NCBI RefSeq assembly: GCF_004352845.1
Contig: NZ_SJRX01000002.1
Location: forward strand, 547,158-611,157
From: Luteimonas terricola
GTDB lineage: Bacteria > Pseudomonadota > Gammaproteobacteria > Xanthomonadales > Xanthomonadaceae
Length of the DNA: 64,000 bases
Direction of reading: 5' to 3'
Part shown: positions 18,187 through 26,922 of the stretch, piece by piece
Layout of the letters: each line of letters opens with the position of its first letter
Numbering within the stretch: position 1 is the first letter of the stretch
The notes under the pieces: generated by a model
The model's database searches: none
Told to the model about the DNA's origin: nothing
Seen by the model: the letters and a program-made list of their open reading frames with translations, nothing else
Translations under genes and position numbers: made by a program

Positions 18187-20694
18187 TCACTGGCACAGGC
18201 TGCGGATGCCGTGCGCGGCCACGGCCGCGTCCATCCACAGGTAGGTGTCGTCGTCGGAGAAGTAGTAGTAGGCGCTGCGATTGGGCAGGATCAGCACGGT
18301 GATACCGCCGTAGCCGGACATCATCGGGATCCACAGCTCACCGCTGCAGCCGGCCATCCGGCCGCCCACGTCATGCGCCCAGAAGCCGTTGTTGTAGCGA
18401 TAGCCGGCGAGCGGGGCCAGGCCGCGATCGCTGGGGTCGCGCTGCAGGGCGGCATCGAGCTGGCCCTGGTGCAGGACGGTCTGCGACTGGCTGCCGGTGG
18501 CGAGGAAGTCGGCGATCCTGGCCACGTCGTTGCGCGTCCACATCAGTCCCCAACCGGTGAAGGGCTGGATCGCGGAATCGTAGGTACGGCGGGTGAAATC
18601 GGCGGTGCGGCTCACGCCCAGCGGCAGCAGCACGTCACCGAGCATGGTGTCCGCGTAGATGTCGGCGCCCGCGCCTTCCAGCGCCTTCAGGCGTGCGTTC
18701 ATCGCGGTGCCGAGGATGTAGGTGTCGGAGCTGTGGTAGACCCAGCGGCTGCCCGGCGCCGCCTTGCGGCTGTAGTTGCTGCAGCTGTAGTCGATCTTCG
18801 CCGCGTGGGTCTCGGCGAGGAACAGGCCGTTGGTGTGGGTCGCGCCCTCGTCGCTCATGTAGCCCGCAAGGGCGTAGTTGCCGGTGGTCATGTCGAGCGC
18901 GTTGCCGAACGTCACGTCGTTCCAGTTGCCGTTCGCGGCGCAGGCCGGGACGTGGTGGCCGATGACCTGGTCGAAGGTCCCCGGATGGCTGGCCTCCAGG
19001 CGCATCATCGCCAGCCCCGCGAACACGCTCTTGGCGGCCGAGTACGACGGCACGACCAGCGACTCGCAGTAGGGATACGCGCCGCGCCGGGTGGTGCAGC
19101 CGCCGCTGTAGTGGATGCCGTCGATGACGAAGCCGACCAGCGACACGTGCTGCGGGTCCTTGCCGTTGGGCGCGGCGAACTTCGCCGGATCGGTGCCCGG
19201 GTAGTCCTGGGCCAGCGCGGACAGCGGCCGGACCGGCATGCGGCCGGCGACTTCGGCCTGGTGGTCGGCGACCACGCTGGCCGCGCCGGCAACCGCGGCC
19301 GGCGTGTAGTCGCCGGCCAGCAGCCCCCACATGTCGACCTTGAAGTACAGGCAGGTCTCCGAGGCGATCTGGTAGGCCACGTTCGATACCGCGCCGTCAT
19401 CCCGGAACAGGAACGTGAGCACGCCGTTGTGCATGCAGTTGGCGTTTTTCTGCTGCAGCGCGAAAGGAAGTGCCACGCGGCTGTAACCGTTGTCGCCGGC
19501 CTCGTCCCACGCCCGCCCCGGGGACAGCACGTATTCCCAGTGGGGATGGCTGCCGGGCACCGAGTCGCGCCGCACCGGGACGATGTGGCTGCCGGTCTGC
19601 ACCAGCTCGAAGTCGAATTCCGGCAGATGCTTGAGCGGACTGTCCTGGCTGCCGGTATAACGGAAGCTGTCCACATGTTCGGCAAAACCGCCGCCGGTGG
19701 CCTCGCCTGACAGCGTGAGCCGACCCGCGAAGGTATTGCCCGGCGTCGCCGCGCCCGCGGGCAGCGCGTAATGGATGTAATCGAGCAGCGCGCCGGGGTC
19801 GGCGCCGTCCATCAACGTGGCGAAGCCGAGCTGGCTGCGGACCACGTTGCCGTTGCCGGGCAGCGGATCGAAATCATCGCCGCCGTCGGGCTCCGTGATG
19901 CCGGTGCCGGACAGCGCGATGCCGACCTGGGCCTGATCGGGGTCGTTCGAAGCGATGGCCAGCGTGCCCGAGAAGCCGCCGGCAGCCGTCGGTGCGAAGC
20001 GCAGCTGGACCTGGCAGCTCGCGCCTGGCGCCACGGTGCCGCAGTCGTGTCCGGTGATGCTGAAGGGCGCGGCGGGCGCGGCGACCTGCGAGACCACCAG
20101 CGGCGCAGTGCCGGCGTTGGCGACGGTCGCCACCAGGCTGCCACTCCCGCCGACCGCGACGCTGCCGAAGCCCAGGCTCGCCGGCACCACGATGTCCGGC
20201 CCGGTGGCCGCGCCACCGGTGCCGCTGACCACGACCGAGTGCCCGTAGCAGTAGTCGCCGGTGGTGGCGCCGCTGCCGCGGAGGCGCAGCAGCACCTGCG
20301 CGTTGTTGTCGATGCCGGCGGGCGAGGCGCCCGCAGTGTGCGGGGTGCCGTTGTCCTGGCCGTTGCCCAGGGTCAGCACCGCGGTCCAGCTGCCGCCGCC
20401 GTCGGTGGAGACCTCGGCGTAGCAGAAGTCGTTGTTTTCGAGTGAACCGGCCGACATCGTGAACTCCGCCACCACCGCGCTGTAGCCGGCGGTGGAAACC
20501 GCGCGGGTCGCGCTGGCCGGACCGCGCAGCCGCAGCGTGCCCTGGTGGGCGTCGACGCTGCCGCTGGTGGTCCAGCCGGCGATGCCGCCCGCGAAGTCGA
20601 CGGAGAACACGGTGCTCGCACGCGCCGTGGCGGACAGCGCCAACCCCAACGCCAGCGACACCACGATCGAACCCACGAAAACAGGCAGCTTCAT
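18187..20694 (-). CDS. Large secreted SxxK serine hydrolase (beta-lactamase-like) with N-terminal accessory domains
   Basis: An 835-residue exported protein with a signal peptide of about 26 residues. Residues about 28-165 form a beta-sandwich, possibly carbohydrate- or surface-binding. Residues 170-270 match a choice-of-anchor D/ASH-type domain (LGFGSVAVGGSGSL, ending in ASNDPDQAQVGIALSGTG). The catalytic part (about 300-835) has Ser552-x-x-Lys555 in SYSAAKS and Tyr653 in YHSSDTYILG, as in class C beta-lactamases and NylB-type amidases. Its catalytic part is paralogous to the protein at 28.4 kb. It is convergent with the MocR-type gene and divergent from the amidase gene. Substrate unknown; an ester or amide is likely. 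Confidence 0.8.
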   Translation of the reverse strand: MKLPVFVGSIVVSLALGLALSATARASTVFSVDFAGGIAGWTTSGSVDAHQGTLRLRGPASATRAVSTAGYSAVVAEFTMSAGSLENNDFCYAEVSTDGGGSWTAVLTLGNGQDNGTPHTAGASPAGIDNNAQVLLRLRGSGATTGDYCYGHSVVVSGTGGAATGPDIVVPASLGFGSVAVGGSGSLVATVANAGTAPLVVSQVAAPAAPFSITGHDCGTVAPGASCQVQLRFAPTAAGGFSGTLAIASNDPDQAQVGIALSGTGITEPDGGDDFDPLPGNGNVVRSQLGFATLMDGADPGALLDYIHYALPAGAATPGNTFAGRLTLSGEATGGGFAEHVDSFRYTGSQDSPLKHLPEFDFELVQTGSHIVPVRRDSVPGSHPHWEYVLSPGRAWDEAGDNGYSRVALPFALQQKNANCMHNGVLTFLFRDDGAVSNVAYQIASETCLYFKVDMWGLLAGDYTPAAVAGAASVVADHQAEVAGRMPVRPLSALAQDYPGTDPAKFAAPNGKDPQHVSLVGFVIDGIHYSGGCTTRRGAYPYCESLVVPSYSAAKSVFAGLAMMRLEASHPGTFDQVIGHHVPACAANGNWNDVTFGNALDMTTGNYALAGYMSDEGATHTNGLFLAETHAAKIDYSCSNYSRKAAPGSRWVYHSSDTYILGTAMNARLKALEGAGADIYADTMLGDVLLPLGVSRTADFTRRTYDSAIQPFTGWGLMWTRNDVARIADFLATGSQSQTVLHQGQLDAALQRDPSDRGLAPLAGYRYNNGFWAHDVGGRMAGCSGELWIPMMSGYGGITVLILPNRSAYYYFSDDDTYLWMDAAVAAHGIRSLCQ

Positions 20695-20924
20695 GCCGAC
20701 GCACCTCTTGGCCTGGAAAGGCGATCACCGCACGCTGCGCCATGCACGCCGGTCGGCGATAGCGCCAATCCGGGGCCTTCGATGGGGCCAGAACCGGACC
20801 GGGCCGCGACCCTGGCCACCCCACGGCGCCGCAGAGCCAGCCGCGAGGTGCACACGCACTGGCACCATCCAGGCCTGCCGACTGGCACTAATCGGCTCGC
20901 GCCGCTGCCCCTACCGTCGGCCTC
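20695..20924. promoter_or_regulatory. Divergent promoter region with ACTGGCAC direct repeats
   Basis: This 230-base stretch has no gene and must drive both the large serine hydrolase (minus) and the amidase operon (plus). ACTGGCAC occurs twice in the same direction at 20858-20865 and 20881-20888, 23 bases apart. Direct repeats of this kind are typical targets of MocR regulators. The first copy also reads TGGCACCATCCAGGC (GG-N10-GC), a weak sigma-54-like match, so both readings stay open. Confidence 0.45.
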
Positions 20925-21818
20925 GTGCACATCGAACAGGATCACGCCTTGGTCAACAGCAACACTCCTGCCGGGTTCGGGATCGCCGGCCTCCAGCTGG
21001 ACCTCGCGCCGGGCGACAACCTGGCGCGGATCGCGACAGAGGTGTCCCAGGTCGCCAGGCGCTTCCCCTGGGTGAAGATGGTGCTGCTGGGCGAACTGGG
21101 CTGCTTTGGCGCCAACACCAGCCACGCGCAGTGCCTGCCCGGCGACGCCGAAGAAGCCCTGCGCAACATCGCCCGCGACAGCGGCCTGTGGCTGGTCCCC
21201 GGCTCGCTGTACGAGCGCGACGGCGACAGGGTCTACAACACCACGCCGGTGATCGATCCCGAAGGCAACATCGTCGCCCGCTACCGCAAGATGTTCCCGT
21301 TCCTGCCCTACGAGCGCGACGTGGCGCCGGGCAGCGAGTTCGTGGTGTTCGACGTGCCCGGCGCGGGCCGTTTCGGCGTGTCGATCTGCTACGACATGTG
21401 GTTCCCGGAAACCACGCGCTCGCTGGCGGCCATGGGCGCGGAAGTGATCCTGCACCCGACGCTGACCAACACCATCGACCGCGAGGCGGAACTCGCGATC
21501 GCCCGCGCCAGCGCCACCACCAACCAGTGCTACTTCGTCGACATCAACGTCGCCGGCGCGCTCGGCGTCGGCCGCTCGCTGGTCTGCGGGCCCGGCGGCG
21601 AGGTGATCCACCAGGCCGGCAGCGGCCGCGAAGTGATCGCGTTCGAAGTCGACTTCGCCCACGTGCGCCGCTGCCGCGAGCGCGGCTGGCAAGGCCTCGG
21701 GCAGCCGCTGAAGAGCTTCCGCGACAGCACCGTCACGTTTCCCGCCTACAACGCCGCGCCGGCGCCCTCGACCGCACTGGATGCGCTCGGGCCGCTGCGG
21801 CTGCCCGGCGCCGGATAA
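20925..21818 (+). CDS. Carbon-nitrogen hydrolase (nitrilase-superfamily amidase)
   Basis: A 297-residue protein with the complete Glu-Lys-Cys triad of the nitrilase superfamily: Glu57 in LLGELGCFG, Lys122 in YRKMFPFLPYE, and Cys155 in VSICYDMWFPE. Members cleave non-peptide C-N bonds in amides, nitriles or carbamoyl compounds. The exact branch cannot be set by eye. No signal peptide is seen, so it acts in the cytosol. The GTG start has no good ribosome site; an in-frame TTG about nine codons on is possible. It lies 52 bases before the TonB receptor and probably heads that operon. Confidence 0.85.
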   Translation: MHIEQDHALVNSNTPAGFGIAGLQLDLAPGDNLARIATEVSQVARRFPWVKMVLLGELGCFGANTSHAQCLPGDAEEALRNIARDSGLWLVPGSLYERDGDRVYNTTPVIDPEGNIVARYRKMFPFLPYERDVAPGSEFVVFDVPGAGRFGVSICYDMWFPETTRSLAAMGAEVILHPTLTNTIDREAELAIARASATTNQCYFVDINVAGALGVGRSLVCGPGGEVIHQAGSGREVIAFEVDFAHVRRCRERGWQGLGQPLKSFRDSTVTFPAYNAAPAPSTALDALGPLRLPGAG

Positions 21819-21870
21819 GTCCGCGACACATCCGCCACATTTCGATTTTTTGCCTGGGGAGGCCGAGAAC

Positions 21871-24273
21871 ATGAACGCACCGAACGCACGCAAGACTCCG
21901 CACCACCATCGCCCCCGCTGTTCGCCGCTCGCCGTCGCGATCATGGCCGGACTGCTGGCAGCACCGGCATTCGCGCAGGAGGCCGCGTCCACCGACGCGC
22001 CGGCCAGCCAGCCGACCGAACTCGACACCATCGTGGTGACCGCGCAGGGCCGCGAGCAGGACATCATCGCGGTGCCGTACAACATCAGCGTGGTCTCCGG
22101 CGAGGCGATCGAGCAGCAGAACATCCTCGATACCGCCGAGCTGATGCGCGGCGTCGCCGGCGTGGGCGTGGTGGACCGCGGCGCGCGCAACTCCAGCGTG
22201 GTCAGCGGCATCCGCATCCGCGGCCTCAACGTCGACAGCTCTGCGCTGGGTGACTACGCGGTCTCGGCGATGTCGACGGTGGCCACCTATGTCGACAAGA
22301 CCCCGCTGTTCGCCAACTTCCTGCTCTCCGACATCGACCGCGTGGAAGTGCTGCGCGGGCCGCAGGGCACGCTGTACGGCTCCGGCGCGCTGGGCGGCGC
22401 GGTGCGCTTCCTGCTGCGCCAGCCCGAACTCGATGCCTGGGACGCGCGCGTGGGCTTCAGCGCATCGAGCGTCGACGGTTCCAGCGGCATCGGCCTGTCG
22501 GGCACGGGTACCCTGAACATCCCGGTGGCCGAGACCGTGGCCCTGCGCCTGAACGTCACCAGCAACGACTTCGCGGGCGTCACCGACTACCGCAACGTCT
22601 ACCGCCTCGACGGCGACGGCATCCCGACCGCCCCGGACGGCGTCCTGGCGCCGACGGCGGAGTACGAGAACGCCCGCGACGCCGACACCGTGCGCCAGAA
22701 CTACGGCCGCGCCTCGCTGCTGTGGAAGCCCAGCGACACCTTCGACCTGACGCTCAGCTACATGGCCCAGGCCGACCGCTTTGGCGGCCGCCGCGGCACC
22801 AGCCTCGGCAACGACGGCTGGGGCGAGCCCTATGGCGACCTCGAAATCGGCTCGGTGCAGCGCGAACCGTCGGCGCGCCACGTCAACCTCGCAAGCCTGG
22901 AGGCCAACGTCGACCTCGGCTTCGCCACGCTCACCTCCAGCACCTCGTCCTACAACCACGAGGGCGACATCACCAGCGAGAACACCGGCTTCTACGCCCA
23001 GAACGGCTGGCTCGGCTTCTACTACAACTACCCGCGGCCGCTGGCTTCGGCCGAGCGCGGCTACGGCGAGAAGGCCTTCACCCAGGAGCTGCGCCTGATT
23101 TCCAAGACCGAAGGCCGGTTCGACTACGTGCTCGGTGCCTACTACCAGGACCAGGATCGCTACGCGACCCAGGTGAGCTACCTGCGCGGCTTCAAGCGCT
23201 GGTGGGACGCCGCCTTCCCCGGCTTCGAGGACGCGGTGATCAGCGACGTCGACTACGACTACCGCCAGGCCGAGAACTTCCAGGAGACCGCGGTGTACGG
23301 CGAGCTCACCTGGCACGCCACCGACAGCCTGCAGTTCACCGGCGGCTTCCGCCACTTCCGCCACGAGGCGGAGACCGATGTCGCGCAGACCACCAGCAAC
23401 TGGGCATCGTTCGCCGACAGCTCGCAGTCGCACGGCGAGGAAACCGACACCCGCACCCTGTTCAAGGGCAACGTGTCCTGGTTCTTCTCGCCGCACAGCC
23501 AGCTCTACGCCACGGTCTCGGAGGGCTACCGCCGCGGCGGCACCAACGGGACGCCGACCACCGGCAACTTCGCCGAGGATCCGGCCTGGACCACCTACAG
23601 GTCCGACACCGTGCGCAACCACGAGCTGGGCTTCAAGGGACGCGTCGGCCGGATGAGCTACAACGCCAACGTGTTCTACGTCGACTGGAAGGACCCGCAG
23701 GTCAACAGCTCGACCACGTGGTGGGGCTTCTTCGCGGTGCAGAACGCCGAGAAGGCGAGCACCCGCGGCGTGGAGCTGGAGCTGGCCGGCGGCATCGGCG
23801 AGGGCTTCAACTACAACCTGGGTTACACGTATACCAAGGCGCAGCTGGAAGCCGATGCCATCGCCGTCGACGGCGCCTACCTCTACGGCTACAAGGGCGA
23901 CCCGCTGCCCGGCGTGTCCGAGCACCGCTTCAACGCCGGCGGCAGCTACGGCATCCCGGTTGGCCGCGGCCTGGTGACGCTCCGCGGCGACGCCTATTAC
24001 CAGTCGGAGTCCGAGAACGCGCTCAGCCTCAACCCGAAGTTCCAGCGCACGCTGGACGGCTTCCCGATCTTCAACGCATCGGCCACGTACAGCATCGACA
24101 GCTGGGACCTGACGCTGTGGGTGAAGAACCTGGCCAACGAGGAAGGCATCAGCGGCATCTACACCGAGGAGTACATGGGCACCGCGCCGGGCGAAGGCTA
24201 TTTCGGCAACGGCTCCAAGGCGCTGGTCGCGCTGCCGCGTACCGTGGGCGTGACGGTCGGCTACCGTTTCTGA
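21871..24273 (+). CDS. TonB-dependent outer-membrane receptor
   Basis: An 800-residue protein. The start is MNAPNARKTP after a GGGGAGG ribosome site; the longer frame is antisense to nothing but overlaps the amidase. A signal peptide ends near AFAQEA (about residue 33). A TonB box is seen in ELDTIVVTAQ, then the plug domain (VEVLRGPQGTLYGSGALGGA near 155). A 22-strand barrel follows, ending in the typical aromatic VGVTVGYRF. It takes up a large or scarce ligand through the outer membrane. The neighbours (amidase, transaminase, dehydrogenase) suggest an organic nitrogen compound and not iron; this is inference. Confidence 0.93.
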   Translation: MNAPNARKTPHHHRPRCSPLAVAIMAGLLAAPAFAQEAASTDAPASQPTELDTIVVTAQGREQDIIAVPYNISVVSGEAIEQQNILDTAELMRGVAGVGVVDRGARNSSVVSGIRIRGLNVDSSALGDYAVSAMSTVATYVDKTPLFANFLLSDIDRVEVLRGPQGTLYGSGALGGAVRFLLRQPELDAWDARVGFSASSVDGSSGIGLSGTGTLNIPVAETVALRLNVTSNDFAGVTDYRNVYRLDGDGIPTAPDGVLAPTAEYENARDADTVRQNYGRASLLWKPSDTFDLTLSYMAQADRFGGRRGTSLGNDGWGEPYGDLEIGSVQREPSARHVNLASLEANVDLGFATLTSSTSSYNHEGDITSENTGFYAQNGWLGFYYNYPRPLASAERGYGEKAFTQELRLISKTEGRFDYVLGAYYQDQDRYATQVSYLRGFKRWWDAAFPGFEDAVISDVDYDYRQAENFQETAVYGELTWHATDSLQFTGGFRHFRHEAETDVAQTTSNWASFADSSQSHGEETDTRTLFKGNVSWFFSPHSQLYATVSEGYRRGGTNGTPTTGNFAEDPAWTTYRSDTVRNHELGFKGRVGRMSYNANVFYVDWKDPQVNSSTTWWGFFAVQNAEKASTRGVELELAGGIGEGFNYNLGYTYTKAQLEADAIAVDGAYLYGYKGDPLPGVSEHRFNAGGSYGIPVGRGLVTLRGDAYYQSESENALSLNPKFQRTLDGFPIFNASATYSIDSWDLTLWVKNLANEEGISGIYTEEYMGTAPGEGYFGNGSKALVALPRTVGVTVGYRF

Positions 24274-24274
24274 C

Positions 24275-25711
24275 ATGGGGGAACGCCGGCAGGACGTAGC
24301 GATGGGCGATGCCGCGGCCGAAGCGCTGCGGCGGATCGACGCACACCATCGTGCGGGCGATGCCGGCGCGTGCATCACGGAGATGCACGCGCTGGCGGCC
24401 GGGGCCGGCGAACAGCCAGATGTGCTGCAGGAACTCGGTCTGCGCTACACCCTGCTCGGCCTGTTCCAAGAGGCCGAGCGCTGCTATGCGACCGCGCTTG
24501 CGCGGCGCCCCGACGACCCGTCCTGCCTCTACAACCACGCGACCACGCTGATCGCGCTGGGCCGCCTGGACGAGGCGGAGGCGGCGCTGGACCGGGTGAT
24601 CGCACTGGCGCCCGGCGACGGCGACGCCTGGTACAACCGCTCCACGCTGCGCCGGCAGACACCGGCACGCAACCATGTCGCGGCGCTCGAGGCCCGGATC
24701 GCACGGCTGCCGGAGGCGGATCCCGCGCTCGTGCCGCTGTGCCACGCACTGGCCAAGGAGCGCGAGGACCTGGGCGAACACGCCGCTTCTTTCACCTCGC
24801 TCAAGCGCGGCGCCGACGCACGCCGGCGCCGGCTGCAGTACCGCGTCGAGGACGACCTCGACACCATGCGGCTGATCGCCGACACCTTCGACGCCGGGTT
24901 CTTCGCGCGCCGGCACGCCGGGCACGACGACGCCCGGCCGCTGTTCGTGGTCGGCCTGCCGCGCAGCGGCACCACCCTGGTCGACCGCACCCTCGGCTCG
25001 CACCACGCGGTCACCAGTCGCGGTGAAAGCGCCGACCTGGCGCAGGCGGTCGTGCGCCTGGCAGGGCCGGCCAGCGGCAAGGCCGACCTGGTGCGGCGCA
25101 CGGCAGGGATGGATTTCGCCGCGCTGGGCCGCGCGTACTGCGGCACGCTGCCGGCCGGCGGCCACGCGCGCGTGATCGACAAGACGCCGGGCAACGTCCT
25201 CTACCTCGGGCTGATCGCCGCGGCCTTGCCGCAGGCGCGCATCATCCACCTGCGGCGCAACCCGATGGACGCCTGCTACGCCATGTACAAGACGCTGTTC
25301 CGCATGGCCTATCCGTTTTCCTACGACCTCGACGACCTCGGGCGCTACTGGCTCGGCCACGACGCGCTGATGGCGCACTGGCGGCGCGTGCTGCCCGCCG
25401 ACCGCTTCCTGGAAGTGGATTACGAAGACCTGGTGGCCGACCACGAGGGCGTGAGCCGCCGCCTGGTCGCCCACGCGGACCTTGCCTGGGACGACGCCTG
25501 CCTGGCCTTCGACCGCAATCCGCAGCCGACGCTGACCGCCAGCGCGGCGCAGGTGCGGCAGCCGGTCTACCGCAGCTCGGTCGGGCTGTGGCGCAACCAC
25601 GAACGCGAACTCGCACCGCTGATGCGCCGCTTCGAAGCGGCCGGCGTGCCGATCGAAGGACACGCGTTCGACGACCGCTCGCTCGACGACCACAAGGCTC
25701 CCGCCGCATGA
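24275..25711 (+). CDS. TPR-repeat sulfotransferase
   Basis: A 478-residue protein. Residues about 10-200 contain tetratricopeptide repeats (e.g. YTLLGLFQEAERCYATAL, then LGRLDEAEAALDRVIAL). The rest is a sulfotransferase domain: the 5'-phosphosulfate loop GLPRSGTTLVDR near 230 binds PAPS, and RNPMDACYAMY near 328 is the 3'-phosphate region. It begins one base after the receptor stop. An in-frame ATG at 24302 has a better ribosome site (AGGA, 7 bases upstream) and may be the true start. Such proteins often stand beside TonB receptors in this group of bacteria. The acceptor of the sulfate is not known. Confidence 0.85.
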   Translation: MGERRQDVAMGDAAAEALRRIDAHHRAGDAGACITEMHALAAGAGEQPDVLQELGLRYTLLGLFQEAERCYATALARRPDDPSCLYNHATTLIALGRLDEAEAALDRVIALAPGDGDAWYNRSTLRRQTPARNHVAALEARIARLPEADPALVPLCHALAKEREDLGEHAASFTSLKRGADARRRRLQYRVEDDLDTMRLIADTFDAGFFARRHAGHDDARPLFVVGLPRSGTTLVDRTLGSHHAVTSRGESADLAQAVVRLAGPASGKADLVRRTAGMDFAALGRAYCGTLPAGGHARVIDKTPGNVLYLGLIAAALPQARIIHLRRNPMDACYAMYKTLFRMAYPFSYDLDDLGRYWLGHDALMAHWRRVLPADRFLEVDYEDLVADHEGVSRRLVAHADLAWDDACLAFDRNPQPTLTASAAQVRQPVYRSSVGLWRNHERELAPLMRRFEAAGVPIEGHAFDDRSLDDHKAPAA

Positions 25712-26922
25712 CCGCCACCGCGAACGCACCCGCCCTCGACGCCGCCGTGGTGCAGGCCCCCGCCGCGCAGGCCCCGGACCGGCTCTGGCTGTACGCGCTG
25801 CTGGCGCTGGTGGCCACCGCCGGTTTCTTCTACGTCAACATCATGTCGGCGATCGTCGACGGCCTGATCACCGGCCTCGGCTTCAGCAACGCGCAGGCCG
25901 GCACCGTTGGCGCCGCCAACATCTACGGCGCCAGCGTCGGCAGCTTCGTGGCCGTGCTGCTGGTGCGGCGCGTGCGCTGGCGGCCGACGCTGTTCGCGCT
26001 GCTGTCGCTGCTGCTGCTGCTCGACCTGGGTTCGCTGGCGATCCACGCCGCCGGCCCGCTCACCGCGATGCGCGCGCTGCACGGGCTGGTCGGCGGCATG
26101 GCGGTCGGCGTGGTCTATTCGGTGATGGCGAGGACGCACTCGCCGGATCGGGCGTTCGGCATGCTGTTGCTGCTGCAGTTCGGCCTCGGCGGGCTGGGGG
26201 TGATGTTCCTGCCCACGCTGGTGCCCGAGTTCGGCGCGCGGATCCTGTTCCTGGCGCTGGCGGCACTGACCGCCTGCGCGCTGGTGGCGATCTTCGCGAT
26301 TCCGCATCTCGCCGACGCGCGTCCGGCCACCGACGGCGCCGTGGCGCAGCGGATGTCGACGACCGCACGCAACACGGCCGTGCTGGCACTGCTCGCGCTG
26401 TTCCTGTTCCAGGCCGGCAACATGGCGCTGTCGGCCTTCATCATCCGCCTCGGCGAACACTACGAGCTTGGCCGCGGCTTCATCGGCCAGGCCCTGGGCT
26501 GGGCGACGTGGGTCGGCGCCGCGGGCGCGGGCCTGGTGATCTTCATGGGCACCCGCTTCGGCCGCCTGCGCCCGATGCTGGTGGCGATGCTGCTCACCCT
26601 GGCCGGCACCGCCGGATTCTTCTGGAGCGGCAGCCAGCCGGTGTTCTTCATCGCCAACGTCGGCACCGCGGTCACCTGGTCGTTCGTGGTGCCGTACCTG
26701 TTCGGCATGCTGTCGCGGCTGGACCTGTCCGGCCGGCTGGCGACGCTGGGCGGCTTCATGTCCAAGCTCGGCCTCGCCTCCGGCCCCATGGCGGCCGGCC
26801 TGCTGCTGCACGACGACGATTTTCCCCTGCTGATCGCGGCGGCGATCGTGGCGCTGGCGCTGTCCGGCGTGGCGATGCTGGCCGCCGCAAGGCGCATCGA
26901 TCGGCTGGAACCCCGGACATGA
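25708..26922 (+). CDS. MFS transporter
   Basis: A 404-residue inner-membrane protein with about 12 hydrophobic segments (e.g. LYALLALVATAGFFYVNIM, GLVGGMAVGVVYSVMA). The start overlaps the sulfotransferase stop (ATGA). The loop between helices 2 and 3 holds VRRVRWRP in the place of the family's basic motif A. Position in the operon suggests that it moves the imported compound or a product across the inner membrane. Substrate cannot be read from the sequence. Confidence 0.85.
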   Translation: MTATANAPALDAAVVQAPAAQAPDRLWLYALLALVATAGFFYVNIMSAIVDGLITGLGFSNAQAGTVGAANIYGASVGSFVAVLLVRRVRWRPTLFALLSLLLLLDLGSLAIHAAGPLTAMRALHGLVGGMAVGVVYSVMARTHSPDRAFGMLLLLQFGLGGLGVMFLPTLVPEFGARILFLALAALTACALVAIFAIPHLADARPATDGAVAQRMSTTARNTAVLALLALFLFQAGNMALSAFIIRLGEHYELGRGFIGQALGWATWVGAAGAGLVIFMGTRFGRLRPMLVAMLLTLAGTAGFFWSGSQPVFFIANVGTAVTWSFVVPYLFGMLSRLDLSGRLATLGGFMSKLGLASGPMAAGLLLHDDDFPLLIAAAIVALALSGVAMLAAARRIDRLEPRT

